DNA of 64,000 bases, taken from NCBI GenBank assembly GCA_030549495.1, contig JAUIRK010000185.1, forward strand, positions 186,001 through 250,000. The letters are read 5' to 3'. A program made the translations under genes and the position numbers. The notes under the pieces were generated by a model, which was not told the DNA's origin, ran no database searches, and saw only the letters and a list, made by a program, of their open reading frames with translations. The stretch comes from Nectonema munidae. Lineage: Eukaryota > Nematomorpha > Nectonematoida > Nectonematidae. Shown piece by piece: positions 1-11,283 of the stretch; position 1 is the first letter of the stretch, and every line of letters begins with the position of its first letter.

Positions 1-840
1 TTGTTTTAACAAGAGGTAGCACTTGTGTAGCGTTTACTTTGTATATCTAATCTCAGGAGCCAAGTTTAACAAAGACCAATAAAAAGCTGAGATTTTGTCT
101 TTTTACGATGTTACCCAATAGGATTTACAATCTCAAGAGCGTCATAATAAAGTGCAAGATATAAAATATTAGAACACATTTATTCATTTTGCTTATTGAA
201 ATAAGTGCCATGCTTTGAATTATATCAAACATTTTTGGAATAAACTCATTTATTTTTGGAAAGCCTAATTTAGTTATTTTCACAAGAATTCAGCTAATTT
301 TCGAGCTGCCATAAAAAGGTTATTCTTGATGCTTAATTTTTTTCTTCACCTATTTTAACAATTTAGATTGATTTAAAAAAAATTCTAAGCCTTTAATATA
401 TTCTTATTGAATAAAAGTTTCAGCTCATGGATTTTTTCTGAATCTATATTTAAATTAGTCATTTTCGTATAAAAACCTTTTAGCTTTTTCCAAACAAATT
501 TTGTAAAAGTGAGATGATATTTAAAATAGAAGATTGACTCAAATTTAGTTTAGCTCTTAAATTCAATAAAATAAGTTGAATTAATATCACCTTTTGTTTC
601 ACAATTTTGAGTTTCAATATCATAGTTAAATTCATTGGAAAAAGTGGATTGAAAATGCACAAAATTTTCAGACATACTCAAATGTTTGCGATTACAATGT
701 TTTCTAAAAACATTAAGATTTTTAAAGGAAACACCATAACCTTTAAAAGAACAATTGACAATAAAATTAGTATCATTTCTGTGCCATAAACCAAGTGGAA
801 TTCAAAATCATTGTAATTTGAACAAAAGTGCATCTTACAA
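1..840. other. AT-rich stretch without a recognised gene
   Basis: Only short open frames rich in Ile, Leu, Asn and Lys occur here, as expected for AT-rich noncoding DNA. It directly precedes a hAT transposase remnant, so part of it may be that element's decayed 5' portion, but no BED zinc finger could be read in any frame. Confidence 0.4.
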
Positions 841-841
841 C

Positions 842-2560
842 ATGGCTTATAAAGTGCCGCAAACTAGAAAGCTTCACAGAATTGTTGAGCAACTTGCTAT
901 GCCTTGTGCAAAAGAAATGGTCAAGAGCTGAATAATGCTTCCATTTCAAATGATATAGTTTCAAGACGATTATTTGAAATGTGAGAAAACATTGGTGGAA
1001 AAGTTGTGGATGAAATTAAGAAAATTCCATTAAATGAAACTACAGATGTCTCACAGTCTTCTAATTATATTTTTACACGTTATAAAAGCCTTCACACTAA
1101 CACAAAAGCCAATGATATCTTTAAAATTGTCAATTATATTTTAAATCGAATTGTTTGAGATGAGATAATTTAGTTGGTGCTCATGCAATATTATGCATAA
1201 GATCAGGATTCAACACACTAGTTAAAGAACGGAATCCTAATTAATGGAATTCATTGCAGGGCTGGTTGCAAGCCGATTTGATAGATGTTATAAAATTGGG
1301 CCTCGTGCCTTGAAGGGGCCCACGCCTGTGGGCCTACGAAAATGAAAAGTGAGATAATCTTTTTATTATTACGCACGAGGAATTTAGTAAATTATCGTTG
1401 TGTCATCTCCTTTAGCAATGGCGAATTTTTTCACTTTTCAATGCGACGTGGGAAAATATGGCGTATTTTTTTCTTACTTTTTAAACATTTAAGTTTTCTA
1501 CACCTTCAAATTTCAAAAAATAACTTTCAAAGATTTGCTAATAAAAAGGCTATAAGAGCTTTTTCTAAAAGAGTGTATGTAATTGCTTAATTTGCCTCTC
1601 TTAATGTTAAAAGTAAAACAATAAAAGTTTCCATATTGCCTTTAAATTTTCTTATACCAAACATTAAATGTCTATTTTTTTTGGTTTGAATGTGTTTTTA
1701 TTCATATGAAATATAAACACCGATAAATTTTACTATTTAGAGTAGGGGCCCCGCTATTAGAATTCTAATTGGGCGCCGCAATTCCTAGCACAGGCCCTGA
1801 TTCATTGCTTCATTCACGGTGAAGCATCAGCATCAAGAACGCTTCCAAATCACTTTAATTTACTTTTTAAAGAATTGATAAAAGTAATTAACCATGTAAA
1901 ATCAATAGCAGTTAACACCAGTTTATTCAAACAAATACGCCAAAATATGGAGTCTGGTTTTGAAGTACTGGTATTTAAAACTTCCAGACAATGTGTTTAA
2001 TATAATTTTCAATCTAAGAAAAGAGCTTATTTTTTTTCTTGAGTATCATTTAAAAGAAGAATTGAAAAATCAATATCAGATTCAGAATTAGAGATCGATT
2101 ATTTCGCCGATATTTTTGTTATACTTAACAAACTCGATCTTCAATTGCAAGGTAAAAAAGCAAATTTAATCTCTCATCAGAGTAGCTTTTTTTGAAAAAT
2201 TACAATTATTGATAAAGAGAGTAGAAATAAAAATTGCATTCAGTTTGCTTGCTTAGATGCTATGGGGAATGAAAAAATATTATCCAAACAAAAATAACAG
2301 CTTTTACAAAATTTGAAAAAAGAGTTACAGCGAAATATTCCAGTAGTAGATATGGAAAGGGATTTATGATTCAACAGAAATCTTTTCAAAACGGATGTTG
2401 ATAAAGTTCAAGAAAATCTTGAGGAAGAATTCTTAGAATTGAAAAATGATCTGAAAGTATCTTTATCAATAATACAGTATTCAAAAATTTAATGCAATTT
2501 TGCTCTGCAGCTACGCGCATATTTCAAAAGTAGATGTTCGATATCTTTTGACTTTTACAT
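842..2560 (+). pseudogene. hAT transposase fossil (SCAND3/ZBED5-like), split by a MITE
   Basis: Several frames carry pieces that line up in order with the SCAND3/ZBED5-type hAT transposases. They are an N-terminal piece (AYKVPQTRKLHRIVEQLAMP then CAKEMV) near 842-930, a piece ending NPLNET-like (KKIPLNETTDVSQSSNY) near 1016-1070, the segment CFIHGEASASRTLPNHF near 1808-1860, and FADIFVILNKLDLQLQGK near 2105-2160. In intact family members these belong to the RNase H-like catalytic core and the region after it. Many stops and frameshifts separate the pieces, so no protein can be made. A 543-bp hAT MITE at 1257-1799 has inserted into it and is younger. Assignment rests on recognised family motifs, not a database search. 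Confidence 0.7.
1257..1799. mobile_element. Non-autonomous hAT element (MITE) with perfect 8-bp TSD
   Basis: The element begins CAGGGCTGGTTG and ends ACAGGCCCTG, so the termini are inverted (CAGGGC...). It is flanked on both sides by the direct repeat ATTCATTG (1249-1256 and 1800-1807), the 8-bp target duplication expected for hAT elements. GC-rich ends (near 1300-1335 and 1745-1799) enclose an AT-rich centre. The open frame at 1342-1590 inside it resembles nothing I know. It sits inside the older hAT transposase fossil. Confidence 0.8.
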
Positions 2561-4393
2561 CAACTTATATGCAATGTTGCTAATTTAGAGAAAAAGTTGC
2601 TAAATTTATCTATTTTTATTTTAATTTAACGACTTCATTTTGCTTTTAACGACTGAGATTTTTAGCAATTTTTTGTTTTTAGTTTTTTTAGCATATATTA
2701 ATATATAATATAGAAAAAAACATTTTAATTTTTTTAATCTTGAAAAAGATTCATTTTTAATTTTAGATTAATTTTCATCATTTATGGAGGCGTGTATTAC
2801 GTGGTTTCGAAAGCATACGTTCTTGGGTTCGATTCAGGATCAAGTCTTCTTGGCTCATAGTTCGATTCTAACAGTGCAATAGCTCCTTCTGATAAAATCA
2901 CTTAACTGGGTGTATTTTAACAAAAATAGATTTTCCCTGGAAAAAACTCAATACAGTTGAATTGGAAGAAAAACACACACTTTATAATTTTGGACAAAGG
3001 TTTTTAAATTTAAACATGTTAAAGAAAACTCTTTTCAAGAATTAGTAAACTTTATTATGTGTTTAGCTTGCTTAGTCAACTCTATTTTTAATATAAAAAT
3101 TTTTTAATATCATTAAACTAAACTAAAAAATTAAATAGATTTAAATACTTTAAAATGTATATTGATTTATTAAGTGTGGTTTGAAAAATAGTAACAAAAG
3201 TTTTCAGAAGTGCCTTCTGAAGTTATTGCAAAAATGAGAAGTGTTCTTATCAAATTTTGGAATTTAAAATGTTATCCACTTTTTGGCGATATTTTTATTT
3301 AAAAATATACTTTTGTTTTGAGAGTTGACAACAATGCTTAAGTAGGTTCTGATCTTTTTTATTTTTTTTAATTTTATTTAAACAAAAATTAAGTTTACAC
3401 AACAAAGAAAATCAAAAAAATAAGGTTACAATGATTATTGTAAATAAGGGTATTAAATATAACAGAGTGATGATCCAAAAGCCAAAAGGCCGCGACTAGG
3501 ATACAACACGTACACATATTATATAAATACATATTATATAGATAAATAAGCATTCATACGAATGTATATGTTAGAAAGCCAAAATTGAAATAAAAGTAAA
3601 ATAGACTACTCTATAAATGCAAAATTTGGAGAAAACTTCAAAGTAGTTGACGGCAGACGTAGCAATTTTTATCACAGGTAGGAAGAATGCTGTAAGAGGA
3701 CAGAATTTTTTCATAGATAAACTAAGTTCTTCGAAAAAAAACGGAAACTTTCTGTATAAAATGTTCGTTTTGTATTGAACAGAGATTTCAGAGGTTGCGA
3801 GACGGTAGAAGATAGGAAGTGGATCATGAGCTCTTCTTGTTTCATATTTTATATTCTTGTGATATTTCAAGCATTTTCTGAAAAGATAGTGAGGCCTATT
3901 GTTTAAGTATAAAAAACACGCAAATTCAATAAACGAAATGATATTTGTAGTCTAAGCAAAGAAATAAACTATCAATAGAAAGTGATTTATATTGCGCATT
4001 ATTTATCACACCTAAAAAACATTGAAAAGCTAGTTAAAATTAAAATAATTCAAAAGTCTGGATAGAAAAAAAAATAAAAAAGTTTTGTGTTTATAAACAT
4101 AAATAAATTTTGCTACTGTGGTTCATAATATTTCAATGATATAAAAAATTATATAAATTAACGTTTAAATGTTTTATCATAAAAATTTTGTGATCCAACG
4201 TATTTTCATAACCCCCTCTGATGGTTCACGACTTAAAACAAGTTCAGAACCTCTGGACTAGACTTCATTGCACTACAAGAATGTCTGTAGTTTATCAAAA
4301 GATGATTCAAAGGATTGAAGGTAATGGGGCCACTATACTTAATATGTTTTAAAAACTTTTTCATTTTGTAAACAAATTCTGGATTATTGATTT
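2561..4393. other. Noncoding AT-rich DNA with a SINE and a possible hAT end
   Basis: No gene is seen. The stretch holds the SINE listed separately. At 4238-4258 the sequence GTTCAGAACCTCTGG looks like a hAT terminus (CAGAGGTTCTGAAC on the - strand), but a matching left end and target duplication were not found. The 99-codon minus-strand frame at 3571-3870 shows no recognisable motif. Confidence 0.4.
2786..2925 (+). repeat. Diverged tRNA-derived SINE copy
   Basis: The segment contains CTTGGGTTCGATTC, a pol III B-box like that of tRNA genes, followed by a tail with CTCATAGTTCGAT. The same order of blocks is seen on the - strand at 21899-22046 and 56829-56975. The 5' part (GGAGGCGTG...) also corresponds to the GGGGGCATGAG start of those copies. 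This copy is more diverged and its 3' boundary is approximate. Confidence 0.55.
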
Positions 4394-4900
4394 TGTGGTA
4401 TGAACATTGCGAGCGAATATTTGGCTTCTATTCTCATTTTACTTTACTCCTAGTCTTTCCTCATTCTATTCTAATGTGTAGCCTTTGGCTTCTATTCTAA
4501 TTCCGATTTTTTTCTCACTCTATTCTGATTTTTATTGATTAATTTTAATGCCATTTTGTGAAAAAGTTGTAGTAATACCATGACTTCTGTGTTTGTTTCA
4601 ATAGTCTCTTATAATCATATTCTTTTATTTAGGAACAAGATACATTCCGTCGTGCCGGTTTTTTACCCTGGTTTTCTTCCTCTGAAGAATTCAAAGGTTT
4701 TTACGGTTAGGTAGTGCTCTAGCGACCCGATTCTACGTGGTTAGTAATCAAGCTATCACTAGACAATAAGTTTGATGGAAAGTCCAGGTAGACTTGGACT
4801 CAGCATTCCAGGCGGGCCACGATATCCGAAAGGATGGGTGCGAACGCCACAAACAACTTAATTAATTAATTAATAGTCTCTTTTTGTTGAATAAACCTAG
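4394..4900 (+). repeat. Left LTR of the Gypsy fossil (with nested insertion)
   Basis: It starts TGTGGTATGAAC and shares its body, including the repeated phrase TTTGGCTTCTATTCTAATT, with the right LTR at 7319. A 261-bp insertion at 4611-4871 splits it. The 3' boundary is approximate. Confidence 0.7.
4611..4871 (+). mobile_element. SINE-like insertion in the Gypsy LTR, 11-bp TSD
   Basis: A 261-bp segment interrupts the left LTR and is flanked by the direct repeat AATAGTCTCTT (4600-4610 and 4872-4882). The right LTR has only one copy of that sequence and no insert. The segment ends in a TTAA-type tail (AATTAATTAATTAAT), and its 3' part is GC-richer. GACCCGATTCT near 4717-4727 weakly resembles a B-box. 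The long target duplication and simple tail point to an RT-primed (LINE-mobilised) SINE. The family is not recognised. Confidence 0.6.
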
Positions 4901-5896
4901 CAGAGAAATTAGTCTATGGATCAATACCTTCAAGTTTTAACCCGTTTTGCTGCCGATTCTTGCTTCATAGACGTAAGTGCTGCAAGAGATGAGTTTGTTG
5001 GATTCTTTCATACGTACACTTCGCTCTTCTGCCATACGTTCTATACTCTTAAAAAGTTATGATTTGAGTCTTAAGGAAGTCACACAATGTGCTAGAGCTT
5101 TTGAACTAGCTCATCTTCGTGCTGAAGCCTACGACTCACAAATTACACCTGCAGCTGTTGTAACTACAAATATTGGTCTTAAAGAATTACCTACTATTTC
5201 TAATTTCTCAAACTTATTCCTATGAATGTCACAAACGGAGTTTCTGCTTTTCAACGTTTTATGAACTCGCTTATAACAGAAAATAATTGGGCTGGAACTT
5301 TCGCGTATTTAAGCTTTTTTAAACGTTTTTGACCTTGACAAGTCAACTTTTTCCGTTTCTTGTATTCATGTACTTGGATACAAAGTTTGTAATGGAACTC
5401 TTTAGCCTGATCGTGAGATTATGAAACCCCTTCTGCAAATGCCTCTTCCTCCGATTCCAAGCCCTTGCAAATCTTGGCTTGTTCGCTTATTAGGCAAAAT
5501 AGTTACCAAATTTAGCATTCAAATTACAAACATAAAAATAGATCCCTTTTGTTCTAACAGTGAAATTTCTGATTGAAATTAGATAGCCTTTAGATTAAAA
5601 AACCATATGCACATATAAAATATAAATCTTTAGAAAAAGGTTTAAATGCAAGACTAATTTTCTTTTGGAGTAAGCTTATACACATGAAAAAAAATAAAAA
5701 GTAAATTCAGGCCAATTTTTTATAGTTCATCATCATAAACTTAGATTTTACACATTTGAAGCCATTTCAGAAAAATCATCTAACACTCACTCAATACAGA
5801 AGTAGGAGATGGATATATACACTTTGAAAAGAAGGCAGAAGAAGGAAGACGTGATGCTTGTATCGGTAAGAGGATGGAGAAAAAGATAAGATGGTG

Positions 5897-6018
5897 AAAA
5901 TTACGACAACAATATTGAGAAGAGATGAAGATACAAGGGATCGGATTGAAAAATTGAAATTACGACGACAATATTGAGAAGAGATGAAGATACAAGGGAT
6001 CGGATTGAAAAATTGAAA
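5897..6018 (+). repeat. 59-bp tandem duplication
   Basis: Two adjacent, nearly identical copies of a 59-bp unit that includes the phrase GAAGATACAAGGGATCGG. It lies in the noncoding interior of the Gypsy fossil and looks like a local replication duplication. Confidence 0.8.
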
Positions 6019-7318
6019 TATGTAACTTTACACAACTGTGCTTTGAAGAGAATTCAAATATTTTAACCTTGAAGCAAAAGCAAAGTCATAAAAGGAAAAA
6101 TACGAAGAGTACAAGTTTTGAAGTATAGAAACGCGGTTGAAATGTGGGCAATATTAAAACAAATGTGATAGAAGAAGTGTAAAATAAACAAGATTGTGAA
6201 GCCAACACGGAACAAAGATGACGTATGCCGCCAATTCGACAACACGAAAGAAAAAATGGATTTGAAAGATCAATTTGTTGTAAAATGAGCAGATGTCGCA
6301 AAGATGTGACGAGTCAGCAAACGATACGGAGAAATATAAAACAAGAAAGTGTATGAGAAACATAGCTCTCTCGGTTAAAAAGTGTTGAAAGTTAAGCACA
6401 AAAAGAAAAATTGTGCTTTAACCAAAGTAATGTTTACTTCTTAAAAAATATAAGAAATAAGATCAAGTATTTAGATTTTCACAAAATAATCTCAACACCA
6501 AAAAATATGCTTATTCTAAATAGACTTTTTACAGTGAAATACTTAACCACTATATTTTCTATTTTTGGATTTCCTTCAAGTATTCATTCTGATCAAGGTG
6601 CTACTTTTACATTACAAGATTTCAAGCTTTTTTTGCTTCAACTTGGAATTAGTTCATGTAATACTGCTGCATACAATCCAAGAGGAAAGAGCCAGTGTGA
6701 AAGATGATACAATGGTATTATCTGCAAAACCATCATGTTCGATTCTAGCATTAGAATCGAAGCAGTTACCACTAAGCGCTTGGCAAGATGTCCTATCTGA
6801 ATCTCTGCATGCCATCCGCTCACTTCTTTGCACCGCTACTAATGCTACCCCTCATGAACGTATCTTCACATTTGAAAGGCGTTCTTCGAGTAATGCCCTA
6901 CCTTCCTCACTTTGCGAATAAGGTGAAGTGTTACTGAAGCGTTTTAATAACAGAAGTATGTATGACCCTGATAGAGAGGTTGTAGAGCTTTTCGAAGCTA
7001 ACCCCAACTATGCAAAAACCGCCATCAAAATTGACAAGAGAACTTAGTTGCTTTAAGACATTTCGTTCGTCTTCCACATTTAAGTAAACCACAATAAAAA
7101 CTTCTTCTTTAACTAACTTACCCAGTGAAAATGGTATGAAAATTCCAGAAAGGACAAAAGACATCGAGGCTCAAAGGCGAACTCTGTCTAGTTTTAAAAC
7201 TTATCCTAACTCGGAAGAGCTTGAGTGTGAACCAATCCTCCGACGTTCTTCTAGAATTCGTAAACCAGTTTAACGGTTAGGATTCTAAAATTTACAGCAA
7301 AATTTGAGTGGTGGTGGG

Positions 7319-7575
7319 TGTGGTGTGAACAATGCGAGTAAATATTTGGCTTCTATTCTAAATTTACTTTACTACAAGTCTTTACTCATTCTATTCTAAC
7401 GTGTGAACATGCGAGAATTTGGCTTCTATTCTAATTCCAACTTTTTTCTCATTCTATTCTGATTTTTGTTGACTAATTTGAATGCTATTTTGTGAAAAAA
7501 ATGTATAAATACTTAATTATGACTTCTTTGTTTGTCTCAATAGTCTCTTTATTCTTAATAAAGCTTTGTTGGGAT
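7319..7575 (+). repeat. Right LTR of the Gypsy fossil
   Basis: It starts TGTGGTGTGAAC and repeats the body of the left LTR, including the double phrase TTTGGCTTCTATTCTAA and the AATAAA-like signal near 7559. The right boundary is approximate. Divergence from the left LTR is substantial by eye, which implies an old insertion. Confidence 0.7.
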
Positions 7576-9724
7576 TTTCCTTTCCTTTTCTGCCAATTTT
7601 ACATCAGATTTATAGTCAATTATTGCAGAAATAAGGGGTTTAAAATTTTAAGACAACGACTCACCCTTCCAAATATTTTAGCAAAAGTTTTTTTTTACTT
7701 TTTATATTATGTTGGAATTTTCTATCTATATTCAATTTTAAAATAAAAATTTTGTTTCAAGTAATTATATAATTATTTATCATAAAATGGATTTTATAAT
7801 AAAAAACAATATAAAATAAAAAAATATACTTGCCCAAAAGGCTTTAGGGGAGCGGCTAATATAAAAAATTGCATATAATATACCTCCATCGTTGTAAATG
7901 AGCTCCTAAAAATTGATATAGAATCTGATGGAGATTCTATTTTTACAGTGTCATTAAAAACCTCTCATAGAAAAATACAAAAATGTTGATGTAATTGTAT
8001 AATATGAAACGTGTCACTAATTTGGTAAAATTATAAAATTTTCTAAAGATAGAAAACAACAACTGAGCACAGGTACTGAATTACTATGCGACAGGGAATC
8101 GCTGAAACTTTTTGGGTGGGGGACACTAGAACTTTTATTCTGGAACGCCATCGAATTATTGCCATGAAGTGACAAATAGGAATGTGAGTACCCTGCTTGT
8201 TCCCTTCCCATTTTTCAAAAAATAAGGGCATTGGATGTGGCTGACGACTTGAATGGGTTGGAGACCCCTACACATAGCATTACCCTCCACAACACAATCA
8301 TTATTCACTACAACATTTTATAATATTTTTGAATTAACTTAGATCTCTTAAATTGAGAGAATAATTATTTTCATGTGATTCACTTTTACATACTTAAATG
8401 AGTATTGTTAGTACAATGAAATAAAATAATTCATTCAAACGTCCTTTTATAATGCAATTACCAACTATTACCGACATTAATGGCTACTATCTATTGCAGC
8501 CAGTGTTCGTGTCACAATCTCAGATCATGCAGTCTTCTATATCTGCAACATACAAATTTGCCTTAAATCCCACTATTAATTTACTTTTTCTCTCTTTATT
8601 AGAAATGCTTGATCGTTATATACTCTTATTGATATTCACATTTTGCGGTGACTGGTTCCACTCTAATCACAAACCATGCATAAATAATTAAATGAGATTA
8701 TGTATAGGGCTTTTTTAAGATGTCTTTAGAATTCCCTTGTGACTGATTGCCTGACTCATTTCGTACAGTTTTTCTAATTTCTCTTCATCCAATCACCATC
8801 ACTCTTACAATTTTTGTGAATAACTTATCAATAATAATCTTTCATTTGCTCATTCTTTATCATTTTTTCATGTAAGACTTTTTTCAAAAAATATTCGAAA
8901 TATTATTTTGCATGGGATTTCTTAATATTTTAAATATATTCGATTTGAAATTCGTTTAAAACCTCAAAACTATAACCACAAGTTATCCATATTTTAATTG
9001 TTTTTGTCAAAGTATTAAATTCATTTATTTTCAAAATTTACAACATAAAATTTGAAAAGTTCGAAATGTTTAATTTACAAAAAATTATATGTATTCGATG
9101 AAGCAATATTTGTATTATATAGTTATGGCGTCATACCATGCAGATATCTTTCTATTATTTTAACTTCTTTTCATAAAATAAAAAAATGGTAATATACATT
9201 TTTGCAATAATTAAACTATAAATATTAAAACCAGGCCCGTGGATAAGAAGGGCAAGCGAGCTTTGCCCCCTGAAACTCCCTTGAAATATATCAATGTATA
9301 CACTTTCTTATAGTCCCGGCCCCATTAAATAAGTTTCACCAGCCTGTATCAGTTTTGCCCCATCTGTACTTGGCGTCTGGCGACCAGGCTGGTCCAAATC
9401 TTGAAATCCTTCGGCTCTTTTGTATATAGTTCACAATCTTGACAAAATTTGTCGGAAATTACTCAAGTGTAGGTGAACATATTTTTATTGTGAACAAAAA
9501 GATCTTTAAAATAGGTGGAAATATAAGTTTCCTTCAAATCGATTATTATATTAATTAAAAAACCCAAATATTTTTGCGTTTTTCATCATAAAATGAAAAA
9601 ATTTTACCAATATTTCTTTATACTTTGATGTGGTTCAAACTTATTGCATATTGGAAAATACTTGATTATATAGTATATAGTTACCAGGAAACTTGGCAAT
9701 ACACTATTTTTCAATAATCTAGAA
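7576..9724. other. Noncoding AT-rich DNA
   Basis: No gene is seen. Two GC-richer patches look transposon-derived but could not be delimited: 8095-8275 (ending GGAGACCCCTA, hAT-end-like) and 9232-9395 (starting CAGGCCCGTGG). The 79-codon frame at 8452-8691 has no recognisable motif. Confidence 0.4.
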
Positions 9725-10004
9725 GAGTGGTTCTAAACCGAGGCCCTCAACTTCTAGTTTTGCAATATCATATCAAAAACTGTCAGGATTTTGTAAAAAT
9801 GTTGTAAAGAAAGTTTTATTATATGAAGTGCCCTTAAATTTTGTCTACACACCATGTGTATATATGGATGGCAGTGTCAGATTTAGACAGAGTACAATCT
9901 CCCACCCTGTATTTTTTGAGTAAGTCAATTTATACCATTTTTTGTTTGGTTGTGGTCTTCTAGTGTGTTCTTAAATGTGTCGTAAAAGGGGTTGAGAACC
10001 ACTG
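9725..10004. mobile_element. hAT (Charlie-type) MITE with TCTAGA-type TSD
   Basis: The left end is GAGTGGTTCTAAACC and the right end GGTTGAGAACCACTG, so the termini are inverted copies of CAGTGGTTCTCAACC with the first base of the left end changed. The flanks are ATCTAGAA (9717-9724) and GTCTAGAA (10005-10012), matching at 7 of 8 positions and fitting the nTCTAGAn target preference of Charlie-type hATs. There is no coding content. Confidence 0.8.
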
Positions 10005-11123
10005 GTCTAGAATATTTAAAAATCTAATCATACAAGTAAAAGTTTAGTTGTAAGCTTTTGGTTTGTTTCAACTATAAATACAGGCACCACCACCAAGGAG
10101 CCATCTTATTACAGATATCCGATAATCATAACCATAATATTAATAATTGAAATCACGCTAAAATTTAATCAAAATAAGTGTGCATCGATATCAATATTAT
10201 ATTTATTGTGGAAATTGTTTTTCTGTTTTAAAAGTCGTAATTACACTGTTTATGGGTCTGTGTTGTATATATATATCAGAGAAGATAGTGAAAAGAGAGA
10301 AAGAGGAAATGTAAAAAATTTTAAGAGGATATATACAATAATAATGTATGTATGTATCCACTATAACTTGACTACTGTAGAGTACTACTAACTAATCTTT
10401 AAAGATCGTATATGTTCCGTGGCTATTTTATTGATAAAGTGTGTGTGTGTGTGTTACGATACAACTATATATGTGTGCGTGTGTGTGTGTTATATTGATG
10501 AAAAATCTATGGAATAATATGAGGGTGATGAGAATTGGCGAATAAAGTTTATTAATATTTATGCAGCATCGTAGATCATCTATCTCATCTTATTTCATCA
10601 CCATTCTCATCATCATTACAGGCTGTTATTTCATTCATGAAAATTTGGTCATGTCGTTTCCAATCTACGAAATGAATAATTTTCCATTCATCCTCTATCT
10701 GTACGTGTATCTCATTTGTTAATCTCAATCTCAGAAGTTAAGTACTCGTATACATCTTGAACTTTCTTCCAATATGCCTAATGCTACAAATTTGACTTCT
10801 CCGTTACCAGTAGTGGCAACTAAAAAGAAAAATGTTTCGAACTTTTTGCAAGTAAAGAGATTAATTTTGAACTGTAAATTTTTAACTATGATATAAACTT
10901 GTACAACTAAGAACAAATCAAGATAAACCATTTCGCGTTATTTTGTTTTTGTCCTTTTTTCCTTTTGAATCCAGACACTTCATGAATATAGTGAACAAAG
11001 CATTTATTGTAAGTATGGTTATCATATCAGCTTTAAATAATTATTAGCGTTCCTTTATCCTTCAAATAAAGAGACGTAGCGAGCTTTTATTGTCAAAGGG
11101 CAGCGGATATATTTTTTTCGCCA
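10005..11123. other. Noncoding DNA with (TG)n tracts
   Basis: No gene is seen. Short TG/GT microsatellites lie at about 10439-10455 and 10470-10490. Confidence 0.4.
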
Positions 11124-11283
11124 TTAACCCATTTAAAGGCCAAGCAAAGCAGACGATATCTAAAAAAACGCAGACGATATCTAAAAAAACGCAGACGATT
11201 TATATTCAAAGTCATTGAAAAAAGCAGACGAAAATGAAATTACTTATGTTCCAAAATAGGAACATTGGCCGTAAATGGGTTAA
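11124..11283 (-). mobile_element. piggyBac-like MITE with TTAA ends
   Basis: The 160-bp unit starts TTAACCCATTTA and ends TAAATGGGTTAA, i.e. inverted termini flanked by the TTAA target typical of piggyBac-type transposition. On the - strand the interior matches the second copy at 55675-55811 over most of its length, including GGAACATAAGTAATTTCAT and the block CGTCTGCTTTTTTCAATGAC. This copy has one extra repeat of an internal CAGACGATATC-containing unit. No coding content. Confidence 0.75.

Larger units (their letters stand above)
4394..7575 (+). mobile_element. Gypsy (Ty3-type) LTR retrotransposon fossil
   Basis: Two related terminal repeats flank an internal region with Gypsy-type coding traces: a gag-like segment around 4920-5500 and an integrase core around 6500-6920. 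The integrase stretch contains the family motif HSDQGATF, and a polypurine-like GGTGGTGGG directly precedes the right repeat. Reverse transcriptase and RNase H are not recognisable, so much of the interior is lost or replaced. The element is clearly broken, with many disablements, and looks old. It carries a nested SINE-like insertion in its left LTR and a 59-bp tandem duplication in its interior. Family assignment is from motif recognition. Confidence 0.75.

Noticed and set aside
7846-8273. hAT element between TAGGGGAGC and GGAGACCCCTA
   Set aside because: The ends pair only over a few bases and the 8-bp flanks do not match.
9232-9395. MITE starting CAGGCCCGTGG
   Set aside because: The sequence looks transposon-like, but no convincing inverted right end or target duplication was found.
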